Shown piece by piece: positions 6,160 to 8,471 of a DNA stretch of 8,471 bases (positions within the stretch are counted from its first letter, which is position 1; each line of letters starts with the position of its first letter). The position numbers were made by a program, and so were the translations under genes. The stretch is from Alphaproteobacteria bacterium (GTDB taxonomy: Bacteria; Pseudomonadota; Alphaproteobacteria; Rickettsiales; Rickettsiaceae), in contig JAHDBQ010000026.1 in assembly GCA_020630305.1 (NCBI GenBank), positions 1 through 8,471 on the forward strand, given 5' to 3'. The notes beneath the pieces are model-generated. The model worked only from the letters and a program-made list of their open reading frames with translations. It was not told the DNA's origin and did not search any database.

Positions 6160-7509
6160 ATGTTCAAATCCCTAACAGAAAATTTTAATAAAATTTTTGA
6201 CAAAATAAAAAGCCGTGGTGTTTTAACGGAGGAGCAGATCGACTCAGCAATGCGCGATATTAGGATTGCGCTTTTAGCAGCTGATGTTGCGCTTCCTGTA
6301 GTTCGTGACTTTATTGCTAAGGTAAAAGAGAAGGCCAACGGTCAGGAAGTTATTAAATCAGTTTCTCCTGCGCAGATGGTGATAAAAATCATCAATGATG
6401 AAATGGTGGCCCTGCTTGAAGCTGGAGAAGAGGAGTCAGCTTTGAATTTAAAAAGCACTCCGCCGGTAAATGTTTTGATTATTGGTTTGCAAGGTAGTGG
6501 TAAAACGACTGCAAGTAGTAAACTAGCTTTGAAGTTAAAGAAGCAAAATAAAAAAGTGCTCCTGGTTTCATTAGATACTTACAGACCAGCAGCGCAAGAT
6601 CAGCTTGCTGTACTTGCAGGTGATATTGGTGTTGAATCTTTGAATATTATAAAAGACCAGCAACCTCTAGATATCACCAAAAGAGCAATAACAGAGTCCA
6701 AGCTTGGTGGATATGATGTTGTGATATATGACAGTGCAGGAAGGCTGCATATTGACGAACAAATGATAGCTGAGGTTGCAGCGATCAAGAAAGAGATCAC
6801 TCCAACAGAAACTTTGCTAGTTATCGATTCAATGATTGGTCAGGATTCTGTTAATGTAGCAAATGCATTCCAGGAAAAGCTTGATATTAGCGGAGTAATA
6901 TTATCACGCATCGACGGTGACTCAAGAGGTGGAGCTGCCCTTAGTGTGCGTCATGTTACTGGAAGACCAATTAAATTCCTAAGTACGGGTGAGAAACCAT
7001 CTGACTTTGAGGAGTTTGATGCTAAAAGAATTGCAGGTCGCATACTTGATATGGGAGATATAGTCTCTTTGGTAGAAAAGACGGCAGATGCTATAGATGA
7101 AGAAGAGGCAAAAAAAGCTGCAGCAAAATTAAAAAAAGGCAAATTTGATTTAGAAGATTACATTGCGCAAATCAAGATGATCAATAAAATGGGAGGTTTT
7201 GGCAATATAATGGGTATGATCCCTGGTCTTTCTAAATTGAAAAATAAAATTGGTGATGGAGCTGAAGCAGAAAAAATATTATCGCAGCAAATTGCAATTG
7301 TAAATTCTATGACTTTAAAAGAAAGAAAAAAGCCAGATCTCTTGAATGCGTCACGCAAGAAAAGGGTTGCGTTTGGCTCGGGAACTGAGATTCAGCAGGT
7401 TAATTTGCTTTTAAAACAATTCAAGCAAATAAGCACTACATTGAAGAAAACATCGAAAATGGATAAAAAAGCGTTAATGAGAAGTGGAATAGGCAAACTT
7501 TTTTCTTGA
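6160..7509 (+). CDS. ffh: Signal recognition particle GTPase Ffh (SRP54)
   Basis: This complete 449-residue Ffh is of normal length. It binds 4.5S RNA and signal sequences of nascent membrane proteins, and docks with FtsY at the membrane. The N-domain helical bundle spans about 1-95. The G-domain shows G1 GLQGSGKTT (109-117), DTYRPAAQDQL (139-149), G3 DSAGR (191-195), VIDSMIGQDSVN (221-232), and GDSRGGAALS with TGEKP (253-280). The methionine-rich M-domain (about 325-449) carries the finger region NKMGGFGNIMGMIPG (342-356) and the RNA-binding helix-turn-helix around SRKKRVAFGSGT (398-409). The G4 element is SRID (249-252) where TKxD is the textbook form; arginine here is familiar from alphaproteobacterial Ffh proteins. 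The start fits the conserved N-terminal length, although no Shine-Dalgarno precedes it and a hairpin abuts it. Confidence 0.98.
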   Translation: MFKSLTENFNKIFDKIKSRGVLTEEQIDSAMRDIRIALLAADVALPVVRDFIAKVKEKANGQEVIKSVSPAQMVIKIINDEMVALLEAGEEESALNLKSTPPVNVLIIGLQGSGKTTASSKLALKLKKQNKKVLLVSLDTYRPAAQDQLAVLAGDIGVESLNIIKDQQPLDITKRAITESKLGGYDVVIYDSAGRLHIDEQMIAEVAAIKKEITPTETLLVIDSMIGQDSVNVANAFQEKLDISGVILSRIDGDSRGGAALSVRHVTGRPIKFLSTGEKPSDFEEFDAKRIAGRILDMGDIVSLVEKTADAIDEEEAKKAAAKLKKGKFDLEDYIAQIKMINKMGGFGNIMGMIPGLSKLKNKIGDGAEAEKILSQQIAIVNSMTLKERKKPDLLNASRKKRVAFGSGTEIQQVNLLLKQFKQISTTLKKTSKMDKKALMRSGIGKLFS

Positions 7510-7534
7510 CTATTGAATAAAAAGATTTTATTAT
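7506..7534 (+). promoter_or_regulatory. Predicted sigma70-type promoter overlapping the ffh stop
   Basis: A -35 hexamer TTGACT (7506-7511, five of six matches) and a -10 hexamer TATTAT (7529-7534, five of six) are separated by exactly 17 nt. The -35 includes the ffh stop codon. Transcription would begin near 7541, about 35 nt before the ATG of the 69-aa gene, and would serve that gene and the Trm112-like gene after it. Confidence 0.65.
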
Positions 7535-7574
7535 CCGCTTTATCTTTAAATTTAATTATCAAAATAAGAGTATT

Positions 7575-7784
7575 ATGGGCAAAGCAAAAATAGCATCCAA
7601 GAATAACCCGGAAGGGCGTGGTCAAGCCAGAGAGTATTTTCATGATGGCAAAAAAATTAAACCTGTTAAACTAATTTCAAATAAGCAGTCATTTTTTGCA
7701 GCTGAATATGACGGCTCGGGTGATTTAGTAGTAGACTCAAATGGTAATCCACTACCTTGGGGTAGCGCTAAAAATCTAGGTTAA
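7575..7784 (+). CDS. Small basic protein of unknown function (69 aa)
   Basis: I do not recognise the family with confidence. The product is a small soluble protein with no cysteine, signal peptide or membrane segment. Its N-terminal half is lysine/arginine-rich (KAKIASKNNPEGRGQARE, then YFHDGKKIKPVK). It ends in a tidy DLVVDSNGNPLPWGSAKN stretch that looks like a conserved beta-turn region rather than random coding. Coding is supported by a purine-rich AAGAG 4 nt before the ATG, a strong promoter upstream, and a 22-bp gap to a recognisable gene. The GRGQAREYF and NPLPWGS segments look like the best signatures for a homology search. It might bind nucleic acid or the ribosome given its charge, but that is a guess. 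Confidence 0.8.
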   Translation: MGKAKIASKNNPEGRGQAREYFHDGKKIKPVKLISNKQSFFAAEYDGSGDLVVDSNGNPLPWGSAKNLG

Positions 7785-7806
7785 TTTTAAATAAGGTAAT
7801 TGAAGT

Positions 7807-8019
7807 ATGAAACCTCCTTCAGAATTATTAAATATCGTTTCTTGCCCAGTATCAGGTGAGAAATTAGAATATAATCACGAGCATAATATTGTTCTGAGTC
7901 GAGTGTCAGGTATTTTTTATCCAGTAATTGATGGCATTCCTATTTTGCTAAAAAAAGAAGCTAGAAATCTTAAAGAGTGCGGTATAAAAATATTTGAGGA
8001 AGCTGAAGAATTAGCCTAG
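7807..8019 (+). CDS. Trm112 family / UPF0434 small protein
   Basis: This 70-residue protein fits the bacterial Trm112-like (YcaR/UPF0434) family. It has an N-terminal helix (PPSELLNIVSCP), the CPVSG turn with C13, a short beta strand pair (KLEYNHEHNIVLSR), then the diagnostic YPVIDGIPILLKKEAR at about 40-55. Eukaryotic and archaeal Trm112 proteins are zinc-binding activators of methyltransferases; the role of the short bacterial form is not settled. Only one cysteine remains, so zinc binding is unlikely, which is common among alphaproteobacterial members. The C-terminus is extended by about 15 residues (NLKECGIKIFEEAEELA). It is probably co-transcribed with the 69-aa gene, 22 bp upstream, with AAGG about 10 nt before the start. 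Confidence 0.85.
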   Translation: MKPPSELLNIVSCPVSGEKLEYNHEHNIVLSRVSGIFYPVIDGIPILLKKEARNLKECGIKIFEEAEELA

Positions 8020-8033
8020 AAACTAAAAATATA

Positions 8034-8062
8034 TTTACAAAAAACCCCTTTGCAAATATAGC
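8034..8062 (+). promoter_or_regulatory. Possible promoter for the lipoprotein gene
   Basis: TTTACA (8034-8039, five of six matches to the -35 consensus) and TATAGC (8057-8062, four of six to the -10) are spaced by 17 nt. The -10 overlaps a 10-bp palindrome TAGCTAGCTA at 8059-8068 that could hold a regulator, though this may be chance. The ATG of the lipoprotein gene is at 8097. Confidence 0.4.
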
Positions 8063-8096
8063 TAGCTACTAACAGACAAAAAGAGAGTTATTAACA

Positions 8097-8471
8097 ATGA
8101 AAATAAAAAATATAGTGACTATATTTGCATTAATATAGTGACTATATTTGCATTAATAATGTTGAGTGGTTGTTCAGTGTATAAAGCAGCTTCTAATGAA
8201 GGGGTTTCTCCTTTTGATATAAAAAAATGTACTTCTACACCTTGTCTTCTTTCTTTTGGAATGAATTTAGTTGGAAGCAATGAAACAGAAGATGGTAGGT
8301 ATGTTGAAACTTACAGGGGTAAAGCTAGAAAAACTGGACTTAACTACGGAAGAGCGTCAGCTCATGGACTTATGGATATTGCAACTCTTGGCTTATGGGA
8401 AGTAGTAGGTACTCCGGTAGAAGGTGCTATTTCTAACAACAGAGGGTATATTACTGCTATTGTAACTTTCC
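8097..8471 (+). pseudogene. Small lipoprotein gene disrupted by a 23-bp tandem duplication, 3' end beyond window
   Basis: From the ATG at 8097 (AAGAGAG about 9 nt upstream) the frame gives MKIKNIVTIFALI and then a TAG at 8136-8138. Removing one copy of the 23-bp duplication restores MKIKNIVTIFALIMLSGC, a textbook lipoprotein signal peptide: lysines, hydrophobic core, lipobox LSGC with C18 for lipidation. The reading frame then runs open to the window edge (about 100 more residues). The mature part has two further cysteines (KKCTSTPC), a basic middle (YRGKARKTG) and a hydrophobic MDIATLGLWEVVGTPVEG stretch that looks conserved, but I cannot name the family. As sequenced, the only in-frame rescue starts are a GTG at 8138 and an ATG at 8159. 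These would give a signal peptide without a charged start or almost no signal peptide at all, and neither has a ribosome-binding site. The product would be an envelope lipoprotein if expressed. Confidence 0.75.
8109..8158 (+). repeat. Perfect 23-bp tandem duplication in the lipoprotein signal-peptide codons
   Basis: The sequence is periodic at 23 bp across 8109-8158, with 27 identical positions between 8109-8135 and 8132-8158. Each unit begins with a near-palindrome, aatatag-tga-ctatatt (8109-8125 and 8132-8148), the kind of structure that favours replication slippage. Because 23 is not a multiple of three, the extra copy shifts the frame and creates the stop at 8136. Confidence 0.95.

Noticed and set aside
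6951..7142. SRID in place of TKxD in the Ffh region considered as a specificity change
   Set aside because: Arginine at this position is familiar in alphaproteobacterial Ffh proteins and the surrounding motifs are canonical, so it is likely lineage variation.
8059..8068. Palindrome TAGCTAGCTA before the lipoprotein gene as an operator
   Set aside because: A single 10-bp palindrome in AT-rich DNA is too short to support a regulator site on its own; it is only mentioned with the possible promoter.
1..8471. CRISPR array, insertion sequence, tRNA, rRNA or novel defence system
   Set aside because: There are no spaced direct repeats, transposase or terminal inverted repeats, no RNA-gene folds seen, and all intact genes but the 69-aa one belong to known families.

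Overview
The window is AT-rich DNA on which every supported gene lies on the plus strand. It carries the distal part of a VirB/VirD4-type type IV secretion (T4SS) operon, followed by ordinary housekeeping genes. Low GC, T4SS proteins of Rickettsiales type (VirB10 with a long insertion, VirD4 with an acidic tail), an alphaproteobacterial-type Ppx/GppA protein and an alphaproteobacterial-looking Ffh together suggest an obligately intracellular alphaproteobacterium, probably of the order Rickettsiales. The genus cannot be fixed from the sequence alone. The standard bacterial code fits throughout.

Layout. Positions 1-207 are the 3' end of a virB9-like gene that stops without the usual C-terminal domain. 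virB10 (210-1808), virB11 (1805-2803) and virD4 (from 2805) follow with 2-nt gaps or a 4-nt overlap, so they read as one transcript with coupled translation. VirB9 and VirB10 belong to the outer-membrane core complex, VirB11 is the hexameric traffic ATPase and VirD4 is the substrate-recruiting coupling ATPase. virD4 is broken by a frameshift near 4311-4326: the ATPase core is in one frame, and the conserved C-terminal segment with its acidic tail is in another. Then come a Ppx/GppA phosphatase (4634-6028), a 131-bp gap holding a perfect AT-rich hairpin just before the next start codon, and ffh, the SRP GTPase (6160-7509). A near-consensus promoter overlaps the ffh stop and precedes two small genes: an unrecognised 69-aa protein (7575-7784) and a Trm112/UPF0434-type protein (7807-8019). 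The window ends inside a small lipoprotein gene whose signal peptide is interrupted by a perfect 23-bp tandem duplication.

The main observations are signs of reductive evolution: a short VirB9, a frameshifted VirD4, and a lipoprotein knocked out by a recent duplication that could in principle revert. I found no mobile element, CRISPR array, tRNA, rRNA or unfamiliar multi-gene system, and I do not claim one.
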